From: CAZUGO01 sp964619935
Lineage (GTDB): Bacteria > Planctomycetota > Phycisphaerae > UBA1845 > CAIVHJ01
Assembly (NCBI GenBank): GCA_964619935.1
Contig: CAZUGO010000020.1
Span: 60,340 to 124,339 of the forward strand
Length of the DNA stretch: 64,000 bases
Reading direction: 5' to 3'
The notes under the pieces are model-generated. The model worked only from the letters and a program-made list of their open reading frames with translations. It made no database searches and was not told the origin of the DNA. Positions 8,425 through 18,400 of this stretch are shown here, piece after piece. Position numbers and translations under genes: made by a program. Every line of letters starts with the position of its first letter. The first letter of the stretch is position 1.

Positions 8425-9531
8425 ATGATTATTGGGGTCCCCAAGGAAATCAAAATCCACGAGTATCGCGTCGGCGTGGTTCCGGCGGGCGTGGAGGAAC
8501 TCACCCGCAGGGGGCACCAGGTGCTCATTGAGACCCATGCCGGCGACGGCTCAGGGTTTGCGGATGACGATTTTGCCGTTGCCGGTGCCGAGCTGGTGCC
8601 CGGTCCGGAAGCGGTGTTTGCCCGGGCCGAGTTGATCATCAAGGTCAAGGAGCCGCAGCCGGCTGAGATCGAGCGGCTCCATGCAGGCCAGGTCGTGTTT
8701 ACGTACTTCCATTTTGCGGCCGATCGGGCGCTGACCGAGGCGGTCTTGCGCTCCCAAGTGACGGCGGTCGCCTACGAGACCATTCTGGACGCCCGCGGCC
8801 GGCTGCCGTTGCTGACCCCAATGAGCGAAGTCGCCGGCAAGATGAGCATTCAGGAGGGCGCCAAGTACCTGGAGCGCCCGACGCTGGGCCGCGGGATTCT
8901 GCTCGGCGGCGTTCCAGGGGTGGCGGCTGCCGAGGTCCTGATCCTGGGCGGGGGCGTGGTCGGGACCGCCGCCGCCAAAGTCGCCGCCGGGTTGGGTGCC
9001 CAGGTGATCATCGCTGACATCAACCTGGACCGCTTGCGCTATCTCGATGACGTCATGCCGCCAAATGTCTACACCATTTACAGCCACGCCTACAATATCC
9101 GGGAGTACTTGTCGCGAGCCGACCTGGTCGTCGGGGCGGTCCTGATTCCCGGGGCCAAAGCGCCCAGCCTGATTCCGCGCGAGTACCTCAAGCTGATGAA
9201 GCACGGCGCCGTGATCGTCGATGTCGCCGTGGATCAGGGAGGCTGCTGCGAGACCACCCGCCCGACGACGCACGAGCAGCCCATCTATATCGAAGAGAAT
9301 GTGGTGCATTATTGTGTCGCCAACATGCCCGGAGCGGTGGGCAGAACCTCGACCATTGCCCTGACCAATGCGACCTTGCCTTATGCAGTGACCCTGGCCG
9401 GCAAGGGGGTGCGCCAGGCGGCACTGGACGATCCGGGAATCGCCGCCGGGGTCAACATGGTCGGCGGTCGGATCACCAATCGGGCAGTCGCCCAGACCTT
9501 CGACTTGCCGTGCGCCGCGCTGGCGATCTAG
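8425..9531 (+). CDS. ald: Alanine dehydrogenase
   Basis: 368 aa, the normal length for the NAD-dependent enzyme that interconverts L-alanine and pyruvate plus ammonia in the cytosol. Family signatures: N-terminal MIIGVPKEIKIHEYRVG, the substrate-binding Lys in IIKVKEPQ, MSEVAGKMSIQEGAKYLE, the Rossmann motif LGGGVVGTAAAKVAAGLGA, and C-terminal VANMPGAVGRTST. ATG at 8425 is preceded by GGAGGA (8411-8416), which fixes the start although the frame is open much further upstream. The gene stands 31 bases before the HlyD-type adaptor gene and may be cotranscribed with it. Confidence 0.95.
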   Translation: MIIGVPKEIKIHEYRVGVVPAGVEELTRRGHQVLIETHAGDGSGFADDDFAVAGAELVPGPEAVFARAELIIKVKEPQPAEIERLHAGQVVFTYFHFAADRALTEAVLRSQVTAVAYETILDARGRLPLLTPMSEVAGKMSIQEGAKYLERPTLGRGILLGGVPGVAAAEVLILGGGVVGTAAAKVAAGLGAQVIIADINLDRLRYLDDVMPPNVYTIYSHAYNIREYLSRADLVVGAVLIPGAKAPSLIPREYLKLMKHGAVIVDVAVDQGGCCETTRPTTHEQPIYIEENVVHYCVANMPGAVGRTSTIALTNATLPYAVTLAGKGVRQAALDDPGIAAGVNMVGGRITNRAVAQTFDLPCAALAI

Positions 9532-9562
9532 CCGCCGGCCACAAGCTCGTGGGGATGAGACC

Positions 9563-10939
9563 ATGAAGAAGATCTTTCTGATCATTGGGCTGGCGGCGCT
9601 GGGGGTGTCCTTGTGGGTCAACCTGCGGAACACCGGCGGGATCTCGATCGGGTTTCTTACCGGCAAGACGGCGCGGCTCAATCGCGGCGACCTGACCATT
9701 CCGATTACGGCCAATGGGACCATCGAGCCCAAGGAGCGGGTCGATATCAAGTCGGAGGCCGGCGGCGTGGTCCTGCAGACGCCGTTCCAGGTCGGCAGCA
9801 TGGTCCAGGAAGGTGAGCTGCTGGTCTTGCTGGACCCCGAAGACGAGACCCGCATGGTGGACATCGCCGAGAAAGCGTTCGAGCAGGGCAAGATCAACCT
9901 GCAGCGCTCGCAGAACTCGCGCTACCAGCGGGAATTCGTCGACTTGCCGGCTGCCGCGGCGGTGCTGGAGGCCTCCAAGGCGGATCTGACGTACTGGCAG
10001 TGGAAAGTTGAAATGCACCGTTCGCTGAACGAGAAGGGTGCCACGGACCGCGATGAGTACCGGCAGTACCAATCACGCTACCAGTCGCTGCTGGCCGAGA
10101 GAAGCCGCCTGGAGGCTGAATTGGATCGCGCCAACAAGAACATCGAGCTGGCGGATCTGGACGTCCGCCAGGCGGAGCTGGCCATGGCCCGGGCGCAGGA
10201 TGATCTTCGCCAGGCCCAGAATCGCCTGCGCGAAACCAAGATTGAAGCCCCGACCAGCGGCATGCTCTCGCGCTTGCTGGTTCAGAAGGGTACCGTGGTT
10301 GCCAGTGGCAGCGCCTCGTTCGGCGGCGGAACCTTGTTGGCCATGCTCTCGGACATCAGCGAGCTGTATGTCCGGGCCCAGGTTGACGAATCCGACATCG
10401 GACGGGTGCGCGAGATCGCGCCGGAACGGGCCCGTCCCGGAAACACGGGTATGCATGAGCCGCTGGCTTCCGCCGGCGATGACTTGCCCATCGCCCTCGG
10501 CACACCGGTCAAGGTCACCGTGGAGGCGTTTCCGGAGGATCAATTCACCGGCACCATCGACCTCATCGAGCCGGAACCGGATCGCGGCCAGGTGGTGGTC
10601 ACCTACGTGGTGCGGATCCGCTTGATCTCGGACAACGCCGCCAAGCTGATGCTGGGCATGCAGGCCAACGTTGAATTCGTGTCCAAGTCGGTCAACAACG
10701 TCGTGCTGGTGCCCAACGAGGCCGTGCGCATCGTCGCCGGGCGGCACGGGGTCTACCTTCCGGTGCCGTCGGTACGCCATCCCGACAAACAGTTCCCGCA
10801 ATTCCAGGCGTTTCGGCCCGGTCTGGACAACGGCGCCTACACCGAGGCGGTGGAAGGTCTGACCGAAGGGCAGGAAGTGTACATCTCGTTGCCCAAAGAC
10901 CGCCGGGGCCAGGAAATCACCGGTGAACCCAAAGACTAG
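9563..10939 (+). CDS. HlyD/MacA-type membrane fusion protein
   Basis: 458 aa periplasmic adaptor subunit of an ABC efflux system. One N-terminal membrane anchor (MKKIFLIIGLAALGVSLWV), a biotinyl-lipoyl-like half motif (GTIEPKERVDIKSEAGG), an unusually long alpha-helical hairpin (about residues 95-220, rich in Glu, Gln, Arg and Ala), the second lipoyl half (KIEAPTSGMLSRLLVQKG), then beta-barrel and membrane-proximal domains. It bridges the MacB-type transporter encoded by the next two genes to an outer-membrane channel; no TolC-like gene is in the window. The gene ends 6 bases before the ATPase start. Confidence 0.88.
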   Translation: MKKIFLIIGLAALGVSLWVNLRNTGGISIGFLTGKTARLNRGDLTIPITANGTIEPKERVDIKSEAGGVVLQTPFQVGSMVQEGELLVLLDPEDETRMVDIAEKAFEQGKINLQRSQNSRYQREFVDLPAAAAVLEASKADLTYWQWKVEMHRSLNEKGATDRDEYRQYQSRYQSLLAERSRLEAELDRANKNIELADLDVRQAELAMARAQDDLRQAQNRLRETKIEAPTSGMLSRLLVQKGTVVASGSASFGGGTLLAMLSDISELYVRAQVDESDIGRVREIAPERARPGNTGMHEPLASAGDDLPIALGTPVKVTVEAFPEDQFTGTIDLIEPEPDRGQVVVTYVVRIRLISDNAAKLMLGMQANVEFVSKSVNNVVLVPNEAVRIVAGRHGVYLPVPSVRHPDKQFPQFQAFRPGLDNGAYTEAVEGLTEGQEVYISLPKDRRGQEITGEPKD

Positions 10940-10945
10940 GGTCTC

Positions 10946-11707
10946 ATGATCGAAGTCCGGCAACTGCGCAAGTACTACCAGATGGGGGATTCAGTGGTGC
11001 GAGCGCTGGACGGCGTGGATCTGGACATCGCCCGCGGCGAACTGGTCAGCGTTACCGGTGCCAGCGGCAGCGGCAAGAGCACGCTGATGCACCTGCTGGG
11101 CTGCCTGGATCGCCCGACCTCGGGGACCTACCGCTTCGGCGGCCAACTGGTCAATGAGTTGAACAGCCGCCAACTCGCCCAGGTTCGCAACCGCGAAATC
11201 GGGTTTGTGTTCCAGACCTTCAACCTGATCGATCGCACCACCGCCCTCGACAATGTCGCGGTTCCGCTGATCTACTCGCGGAAGGCCGATACCGTTTCGC
11301 CGGCCCGCACCGCCCTTGAACGCGTGGGGCTGGCGGCCCGGGCCCGGCACCGGCCGAATGAGCTGTCCGGCGGCGAGCGCCAGCGGGTGGCCATCGCCCG
11401 GGCCATTGTGAACAACCCATCGCTCATTTTCGCGGATGAACCGACCGGGAACCTGGATTCCCGAACCGGCGAGCAAATCATGGCCATCTTCCATGAGCTG
11501 CACGCCAGCGGCGTGACGATCGTGCTGGTGACCCACGAAATGGCCGTCGCGGCCCAGGCCCAGCGCGTCATCCAGATGCGTGACGGCCAGATTACCGCCG
11601 ACCGTCTCCTGGACGACGTCCACCGGCGAGCGATGGTCGATGAGCAGTTGGCCGACGAGGCGGCGGCCTTGGAGACCCGGGCACGCAAGCCGGGGCTGAG
11701 GGTCTGA
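10946..11707 (+). CDS. MacB/LolD-type ABC transporter ATP-binding protein
   Basis: 253 aa nucleotide-binding subunit. Walker A GASGSGKST, Q-loop FVFQTFNLI, signature LSGGERQRVAIARA, Walker B LIFADEPTGNLDS and switch His (LVTHE) are all present. These are hallmarks of the mechanotransmission group (MacB, LolD, FtsE-like), here as a separate polypeptide from the permease. It starts 6 bases after the adaptor gene and ends one base before the permease ATG. The substrate cannot be read from sequence; a lipid, peptide or macrolide-like compound would fit the family. Confidence 0.92.
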   Translation: MIEVRQLRKYYQMGDSVVRALDGVDLDIARGELVSVTGASGSGKSTLMHLLGCLDRPTSGTYRFGGQLVNELNSRQLAQVRNREIGFVFQTFNLIDRTTALDNVAVPLIYSRKADTVSPARTALERVGLAARARHRPNELSGGERQRVAIARAIVNNPSLIFADEPTGNLDSRTGEQIMAIFHELHASGVTIVLVTHEMAVAAQAQRVIQMRDGQITADRLLDDVHRRAMVDEQLADEAAALETRARKPGLRV

Positions 11708-11708
11708 G

Positions 11709-12932
11709 ATGTTCATCTTTCGCGTGTTCCTGATGGCGTTGCGCAGCTTGCGCGCGAACCTGCTGCGCTCACTGCTGGCCACGCTGGGCGTCATCATCGG
11801 CGTCGGGGCGGTGATCAGCGCCAACGCCATCCTGTCCGGGTTTGAGAAGGACTTCCGGGAACGCTTCGAGGCCATCGGTGCCAATCAGATTTTCGTCGTG
11901 CCCGGTGTTGCCCGCCGCGGCGGACAGGTCGTGGGGGCCTTCCAGACGCTGCAGTTGGAGGATGTCGACGCCATCAAGGAACAAGGGGAATTCATCAAGG
12001 GCATCGTCCCGGACGTCACCCGGGTGGGCCGCATCAAGTACTTCAGCAAGAACGAGCAAGCCCAGATCGTCGGCACCGACCCGGCCTACGCCCAACTGTT
12101 CAACCTGACGCTGAGCTATGGGCGGTTCATCGATACCGCCGACGTCGGCGGTCAGCGCCGCGTGGCCGTGCTGGGTCATCAGGTGGCCGCGAGCCTGTTC
12201 GGCGAAGGCCACCCCGTGGGCCGCAAAGTCAAGGTCGGCATGACCAAGCTGACCGGGTTCGAGGTCATCGGAGTGCTGGACAAGAAGGGCCAGAAGGGCT
12301 TTCGGAACATGGACGATCAGGTCATCATCCCGGTGTCCACCGCCCAAAAAGCCGTCTTCGGCGTCAACTTCCTGGATTCCATCATGATCCAGGCCACGGC
12401 GCCGGACAAGATGGCCTCCATGACCCAAGGCGTCAAGAAGACCCTGCGGCAAGCCCATCGCATCCGGGCCGGGACCACCGATGACTTCACCGTGGTCAAC
12501 CCCGAGGAGCTGCAAGGCCAGGTCAACGACTTCATGCGCATCTGGGCCCGAGTGTTGTACATGATCTCCGGGATCAGCCTGGTGGTCGGCGGCATCGGCA
12601 TCATGAACATCATGCTGGTCAGCGTCACCGAGCGCACTCGTGAAATCGGCGTACGAATTGCCGTGGGCGCTCGGGCGGCGGACATTCTGCAACAGTTTCT
12701 CCTGGAGTCCAGCGTGATCAGCTTCGGCGGCGGGGCCCTGGGCGTGTTCGCCGGGATTGCCCTGGCGGACCTGATGACCCAACTGAGCAGCAATCTGGTG
12801 CTGACCCACGTGACCTTGGATGCCGTGATCGTGGCCCTGCTGGTCGCCGTGTTCGTCGGGATGGTCTCGGGCATCTACCCGGCGTACAAGGCTTCGCAGT
12901 TGGATCCGGTCGAAGCCCTGCGCTTTGAGTAG
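11709..12932 (+). CDS. MacB-type ABC transporter permease
   Basis: 407 aa with the type VII (MacB) topology: one N-terminal transmembrane helix with LRANLLRSLLATLGVIIGVGAVI, a large periplasmic MacB_PCD domain, and a C-terminal FtsX domain with three membrane helices containing ERTREIGVRIAVGAR and the terminal YPAYKASQLDPVEALRFE. It works with the preceding ATPase and the HlyD-like adaptor. Spacing of one base to the ATPase gene indicates one operon. The motifs are intact, so a functional exporter is expected. Confidence 0.93.
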   Translation: MFIFRVFLMALRSLRANLLRSLLATLGVIIGVGAVISANAILSGFEKDFRERFEAIGANQIFVVPGVARRGGQVVGAFQTLQLEDVDAIKEQGEFIKGIVPDVTRVGRIKYFSKNEQAQIVGTDPAYAQLFNLTLSYGRFIDTADVGGQRRVAVLGHQVAASLFGEGHPVGRKVKVGMTKLTGFEVIGVLDKKGQKGFRNMDDQVIIPVSTAQKAVFGVNFLDSIMIQATAPDKMASMTQGVKKTLRQAHRIRAGTTDDFTVVNPEELQGQVNDFMRIWARVLYMISGISLVVGGIGIMNIMLVSVTERTREIGVRIAVGARAADILQQFLLESSVISFGGGALGVFAGIALADLMTQLSSNLVLTHVTLDAVIVALLVAVFVGMVSGIYPAYKASQLDPVEALRFE

Positions 12933-12964
12933 GCCAGTCAACCTCCCGAACAGGACGACGCCCC

Positions 12965-13303
12965 ATGGACAGCCATTATCATCCGGCAGATCCGGACCTG
13001 CTGATCATCACCTCGAGCGGCGGTCTCAGCGATTCGCTGGCCGTGCAGTTCATCCATGAGATCCAGCAGCGCATTGTGGAAGGTCTGCGCAAGATCATCA
13101 TCGATTGCTCAGCCATGGATTTCATTTCCAGCCTCGATCTCAGCGTGCTGGCCCGCATCCGCTCGAAGATTGCGGTCCAGGGCGGCGACGTCAAGCTGTG
13201 CGGGGTGCACGGCATGGTCGCGGAAATCCTGCAAATCACCCGGCTGGAGCAGATCTTCGAGATTCACCCTGACGTCGAAACCGCCCGAGCTGCCTTTCGC
13301 TGA
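12965..13303 (+). CDS. STAS-domain protein (anti-sigma factor antagonist-like)
   Basis: 112 aa single STAS domain. The phosphorylatable serine region reads MDFISSLDLSVLARI, close to the SpoIIAA pattern with Ser in the expected loop, although the usual DSSG is altered to ISSL. Such proteins bind anti-sigma kinases of the RsbW type in partner-switching cascades; no kinase or sigma factor gene is nearby. It follows the exporter permease by 32 bases and may share its transcript. Another possible role is in membrane lipid transport systems that use STAS subunits. It is the last plus-strand gene before the repeat-containing convergent region. Confidence 0.75.
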   Translation: MDSHYHPADPDLLIITSSGGLSDSLAVQFIHEIQQRIVEGLRKIIIDCSAMDFISSLDLSVLARIRSKIAVQGGDVKLCGVHGMVAEILQITRLEQIFEIHPDVETARAAFR

Positions 13304-13375
13304 TCCTGGGCCCGCCCCAGGCGCGGTCCAACCCGGGATCCGATATGCAGCGCTTGCCCCGGTTACAGTTCAATT

Positions 13376-13499
13376 GGTACCACCATTTATAGCAAACGGT
13401 ATCTTCATTTACTTATTCTGGTATCTTCATTTTGACAAAATGAAGATACCATTTGATACTTATCGTATCTTGATTTGCACTATCTCGTGGTACCAAATG
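13376..13499. repeat. AT-rich inverted-repeat array, copy A (unit AAATGAAGATACCATTT)
   Basis: Several copies of a 13-18 bp unit in both orientations. GGTATCTTCATTT occurs at 13398-13410 and 13420-13432; its reverse complement AAATGAAGATACCATTT is at 13438-13454; variants are GGTACCACCATTT (13376), GTATCTTGATTT (13464) and GGTACCAAATG (13489). Positions 13420-13450 form a perfect 14-bp stem with a 3-base loop. The stretch is far more AT-rich than its surroundings and lies between two convergent genes. The same unit recurs at 40396-40523, again between convergent genes. Apart from this array and one hairpin, nothing coding was seen from 13304 to 13682. Confidence 0.85.
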
Positions 13500-13594
13500 C
13501 TATTCGCCCGCACCTGGAGGCACCTGCCCTGGCACCCGGGAATAACTGGCTGCCTGCAAGATACTCACAGCAATGGAGTTATGAACGGTATCCG

Positions 13595-13618
13595 AATATG
13601 CCGGGTCTCGGGCATATT
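13595..13618. terminator. Hairpin between convergent genes
   Basis: AATATGCC and GGCATATT form a perfect 8-bp stem around an 8-base loop, located between the STAS gene and the converging permease gene. There is no clear T-run, so it is only a possible bidirectional terminator. Confidence 0.3.
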
Positions 13619-13682
13619 TGTAGGCCTCGGGACGGGCACCGTTTCGCATTGCCGCCGGGGACCGGTCCCAGGTTCGCAGGCG

Positions 13683-15269
13683 TCAGTCGTGCCGGTGCTG
13701 AACCCGGCGGCGCAGGGCCAAGAACAACCCCACGATGGCCGGCAACACGGTGGCGATCGCGACCCAGCAGACCACTGCCACCTGGGCGTCGACGCCGGTG
13801 TGAATGAAGCTGAAATAGCGCTTGGAGAGCGTTTCAATGCCCGGAGGGGAGACCAAGTGGACGCAGTCCAGCTCACCGATGCTCAGGACTGCGACGACCA
13901 CCCCGGCGAGCGCGGCGTTGCTCCAGCCCTGCGGCCAGTAGATCCGCCACATCCGGGTGCACCAGTCGGCGCCATCCAATCTGGCGCTGTCCTCGAGCGC
14001 GCGCGGCACGCGGTGCACCGCGGGCAGGGCCAGCAGGACTGCGACCGGCAGGAATCGGAGCGTCAACACACAGACGTCGATCCACAAACTGTCGTACAGG
14101 GGCAGCAGCACGGGCTCCATCAGCCAGCGTGGCTCGGTGCGATTCAGGAGCCAGGTCATGGTCAAGGCCAGGGTCGGGGCGGGGGTGCACAGGAGTCCCA
14201 GAAGCGCCGCCGCGACTGCCCAGCGGACCCACAGACCTCGGACCAGCAGCCACGCCGTGCTGATCGACACCGCTGCCAGCAGAGCCGCGGTCGCCAGGGC
14301 AATCTGCACGGTGTGAGCCCACTCCGGCCCCAACGCGCTGACGATGGTTGCAACTTGTCTCAGGCTGCTTAGCGGTGCGACTAGCGCCCAGCCCATGGCG
14401 ACCGTCGCGGCGGTGGTGGCCAGCAGTGCCGCCCACGCCAGGGGCCGTTGCCAGGCGGTCAGTGGCCACAGCGCCGCCTCGGCCGCCGGGGCCTGAAACA
14501 ACGGGCCGCCGGTGCGCCGGGCCCACAGTCCCAGGCAGATGCAAGTGAGCGTCAGGACGCACATCATCGGGATCGCCAGCAGGTACAGGCCGGGCTGATT
14601 CGGCTGCAATTGATATTGATTGTAGACTTCCCGGGCAAACGTCTGCACGCCGAGGATGTCAGGGATTGAGTAGTCGGTGCAGACCAACCACCCGACCGCG
14701 AGCACCGCGGCCGCCACACTCCAGCCGGCTTGCGGCAGGCTGATGCGGCTGATCACGGTGGACGCGGGGTGGTCCAGGGCCGCTGCTTCTTCGGTGCGGG
14801 CGGGGACGCAGAGCAGCCCCAGACCGATGAGCACCGCGGCCAGCGGCAGGTAGACCACGCCGAAGATCGCACCGGCGGCGATCGCCGGCGCTTCAAAGCC
14901 GGCAAAGCCCACGGCGCCCAGGATGGCCGAACTGGTGACAAAGATCGGAACGCCGGCCAGCAGCAGGCAGCCGAACATCAGCGGCTGCCGCCCGGCCCAG
15001 TTGGTCTTGAAGGCCGGGATGGCCAGCAGCACACCGCCGCTAACGGCGATCACCACGGCGAGCGCGGTGACCACCGTGGTGTTCCAGGTCAGATGCGTCC
15101 ACCGGAGCACATCCTCTGCCGGCGCAGCGGATCGGCCCAGCCCACCGCCGACGTCGCGACCACCGAGGTAAACCAGGGCCGCGGGCAAGGCCAGTCCGGC
15201 CGCGATCAACAGCACGTGCACGGTCACGAACAGGGGCTTGGCGATGAACTGGCAGAGCAGGGCGCGCAT
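13683..15269 (-). CDS. Two-domain ABC permease (FbpB/ThiP-like), orphan
   Basis: 528 aa polytopic protein with two tandem permease halves, about 12 membrane segments in all, as in ferric-iron (FbpB) and thiamine (ThiP) importers. The C-terminal half keeps a good EAA-like loop (ALEDSARLDGADWCTRMWRIYWPQG); the N-terminal half has a weaker one (EEAAALDHPASTVISRISLPQ). No ATP-binding or substrate-binding subunit gene is adjacent, so the complex must be completed from elsewhere or the gene is a remnant of an importer operon. It is transcribed alone, divergently from the subtilase. The substrate cannot be inferred. Confidence 0.75.
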   Translation of the reverse strand: MRALLCQFIAKPLFVTVHVLLIAAGLALPAALVYLGGRDVGGGLGRSAAPAEDVLRWTHLTWNTTVVTALAVVIAVSGGVLLAIPAFKTNWAGRQPLMFGCLLLAGVPIFVTSSAILGAVGFAGFEAPAIAAGAIFGVVYLPLAAVLIGLGLLCVPARTEEAAALDHPASTVISRISLPQAGWSVAAAVLAVGWLVCTDYSIPDILGVQTFAREVYNQYQLQPNQPGLYLLAIPMMCVLTLTCICLGLWARRTGGPLFQAPAAEAALWPLTAWQRPLAWAALLATTAATVAMGWALVAPLSSLRQVATIVSALGPEWAHTVQIALATAALLAAVSISTAWLLVRGLWVRWAVAAALLGLLCTPAPTLALTMTWLLNRTEPRWLMEPVLLPLYDSLWIDVCVLTLRFLPVAVLLALPAVHRVPRALEDSARLDGADWCTRMWRIYWPQGWSNAALAGVVVAVLSIGELDCVHLVSPPGIETLSKRYFSFIHTGVDAQVAVVCWVAIATVLPAIVGLFLALRRRVQHRHD

Positions 15270-15322
15270 GGCTGGGGCTGCATTCTAGCCGCAGCCATCG
15301 GCAGGCACGAGCCGCGCCTAAG

Positions 15323-15369
15323 GCGTCCGCTAACAAGTGGTTGTGGGAATTCAAACCCGCCGCGGACGC
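15323..15369. other. 47-base nested stem-loop in divergent region
   Basis: GCGTCCGC (15323-15330) pairs perfectly with GCGGACGC (15362-15369), enclosing a second GGG/CCC stem around AATTCAAA. It sits just upstream of the predicted subtilase promoter, between divergent genes. It resembles the 3' half of a tRNA only superficially; there is no D-arm, anticodon arm or CCA. The role is unknown. Confidence 0.4.
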
Positions 15370-15382
15370 TCGCGACTGCTGC

Positions 15383-15411
15383 TTGACTTGTAACTTGGGT
15401 TGGGCCACAAT
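15383..15411 (+). promoter_or_regulatory. Candidate promoter for the subtilase gene
   Basis: TTGACT (15383-15388), 17-bp spacer, CACAAT (15406-15411), followed 86 bases later by the ATG at 15498. The -35 matches 5 of 6 and the -10 4 of 6 positions of the sigma-70 consensus. Confidence 0.4.
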
Positions 15412-15497
15412 TCAACGTGGACCCTGCGGTCCCTGACCTCAACGCTCTGTCTTCAATAGAGTTGCGACGTTCGCGCCCGACAGAAAGGTTAGCCGAC

Positions 15498-18400
15498 ATG
15501 ATCTGCCATTCGCGCCTCTGCCTGCGGCGACCCAACGTGCTTCACCTGCTGCTGCTGTGCCCGCTGGTGCTTTGCCCGCCGGCGGTTGCCCAGTCGAACG
15601 GAATCTACCGGCAGGACGGCATCGACCACGAGGTCTTCCGGGATTCGACCCATCTGGTGTTGCGCACCGACGGCCGTGTGGATCCCCTGATGTTGGCCCT
15701 GGAACTGGCCTCGCGTGGGCTGGCCAGCACGCTGGCTCCCATCGGAGACAGCAACACGGCGTTCGAAGCCGCGGTGGGGCAGGTGACCCCGGCGTTGATT
15801 TCGCAAATCGAGCAGGTCGCGGGGATCACGCACGTCCACCAGGTGGTTCGGTTCCGCAGCGGCGGACAGGCGTTCGGCGTGACCTCCGAGATTACCGTCA
15901 AGTTCGGGCCAACCGTCAGTTCGGCGGAGCGCCTGGCGTTTGCCGAGGAGTACGACCTTGATCTGGACGGGCCCGCCACCGCGGCCCTGGGGTTGCCCGG
16001 GATTGCGGTGTACCGCGTGCCGGACGGCGATGCCCTGGATCGTGCCGAGGTGGTCTTTGCCGACCCCCGGCTCACGGGCTGGAAATCACAAGCCACCTTG
16101 GTATCGCCCGTCAAGTACACTCAGGTCAATCCGCAGGACGAGTTCTACGGGTTGCAGTGGCACCTGCGGAATACCGGCCAGCGCGGCGGCACGGTCGATT
16201 CCGATATCGACGTCATCCCTGCTTGGGAAGAGACCTTGGGTGCAGGAATACGGATCAGCATGCTTGACGACGGGTGCCAGTTCGACCACCAGGACCTGAC
16301 GTCGCGTTATCTCGGCTTCAGCCAGAACACGCTCGGCTCGGGCGATGTGGACCCGGGATTTTTGGGGCACGGCACCTCGGTGATGGGCCTGATGGTGGCG
16401 GCCGCCAACAGCATCGGCGTGCGGGGTGTCGCGCCGGAGTCCCGGTTTACGGCCAGCGGGCCATTGACCGGCGCCCCCTCGGTCGACGCGGCGGCGTTCA
16501 ATCACGCCCTGGCCAACGGCGTCGATGTCCACAACAACAGTTGGCGATACGCCATCGGCTCGGTGCCCAACGTCCTGCGCGAGGCCATTGAGAATGCCGC
16601 GAACACCGGCCGCAATGGCAACGGCATGGTCATCGTGTTTGCGGCCGGCAACGAGGCGCAGCAACTGGCGGTCGGCGACAGCTTCTGCACGCTGCCCGAG
16701 ACCCTTCAGGTGGGCGGCACCGGTCAAACCGACATCATCGCCGCCTACAGCAACTACGGAGTGACCCAGGATGTCATGGGCCCGACCGCCGGAAACGACG
16801 GCGTCGGCCTGGCGACCACGGACAACCTGGGCGACGACGGCTTTAACGATGGCGACAGTTTCTTCGACATCAGCGACGGCGACTACACCCAGAACTTCAA
16901 CGGGACCTCCGCGGCGGCTCCGGTGGTGGCCGGCGTGGTGGCGCTGGTGCTGTCCGAGAATCCGAACCTCAACCGCGAGCAGGTCCGCCAGATCATCAAC
17001 CATTCTGCCGACCGGGTCGCGCCCAACGATGCGGACTACGATCGGGCCACTACCTTCAGCCTGCGGTACGGTCATGGGCGGGTCAACGCCGGGGCTGCCG
17101 TCGAAGCCGCCCAGCGGTCTGCCGGTTTCGGCCAGACCTGGCCGGCGCCGCCCGCTGACATCCGGGTCACCATTTCCGAGAACGACGGCAACCTGATGGC
17201 CCGGGTGTCCTGGGAGCCCGGCGGGTTCGGGACCGGCGAAAACCACGAGACCGACGAAGAAGGCGTGCTGGTGGTCTATCGGCTGCGGGCGCGTGAAGGA
17301 CCCGAGGGCATTCAGTTCGCGCCGGAAGACGGCGAGACGTACGTGACCTGCGACCCCAACCAGGCGGACACCTGCCCGATCCTCGATTTTGAAGCCCTGA
17401 ACGTGGCCGCGGTCTTCAGTGGTGTGGCGGAGCAGGTGGAAGACGAGGGCACAACCGACCAGGTCCTGCGCCGCTTCGTCGAGTTTCCAGTGGCGGGCAA
17501 TGCCCCGGCGGATCCGCAGGACTTTGCCATCTTCGCGTTCAACAGCCAGGTCGAATACTCGTTCGGCGTGTCCTTCAACCAGGACGGCGACATTGTCGGC
17601 CCCGGTCGCGAAGACGGCGGCCCGGTGGTCATTCCGCCGCCGGACATGGGGCGGCCCATCGACCCCGAACTCAATCCGCTCGAGCCGGGCAAGACCGAGC
17701 CGCCTTCGGTGACCGCGACCGCGGACCGGTTGGTGTGTACCGCTCCGTGCACGGTTGAGTTTCACGGCGGCGCGGTCACGCCCAACCAGATTATCGATCG
17801 CGGGTGGTCGTTCGGAGACGGCAACTCCGCCGACCAGGACGCCGCGGTGCACACCTACCAGTTGCCCAACACCTACAATGCGGTGTATTTCGCGGTGGAC
17901 GACAATGAGCCCATCGGCCGGACGGCCAGCAAGATGCTGACGGTCGAAGTGCGGTCCAGTTCGACCGGCGGCGGGTCCGCTCCGGGGGCCCGCAGTGCGG
18001 CGATCGACGTGCTGACTTCCGGGCCGTTGACGGCCCCGAACGCCCGGGTCCGATTCGCGGCGAATACCGAGGGCATTGGAACGTCGAGCACCACCCTGCG
18101 GGTGACCTACAGTTGGGATTTTGGCGACGGCAACACGGGGAGTGGTCAGACCACCGAGAACGTCTTCGCCAACCCCGGCTTCTATTCGGTCGTGGTCCAG
18201 GTGATCGAAGAATTCACCACCGGACCGACGGTCATCACCCAGGCGTCGACGATCGTGCAGATCGGCGGCACCTCCAACAACCCCGGGTCGGCATCGACCT
18301 CGTCGACGGCCGATTCCCAGGTCCAGCAGGATCAGAATCAGGCCGCCGACGGTGAAGCCTGCGGCATGACCGCGCTGGGCATGATCGCGTTCTTGGGCTT

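Noticed and set aside
13376..13499. CRISPR-like array of AT-rich repeats
   Set aside because: Units are only 13-18 bp, occur in both orientations and are not separated by spacers of constant length with unique content; no cas gene is nearby.
15323..15369. tRNA-like 3' half with GGG-AATTCAAA-CCC arm
   Set aside because: The outer 8-bp stem encloses only one arm; no D-arm, anticodon arm or CCA end is present and the length is 47 bases, so it is not a tRNA.
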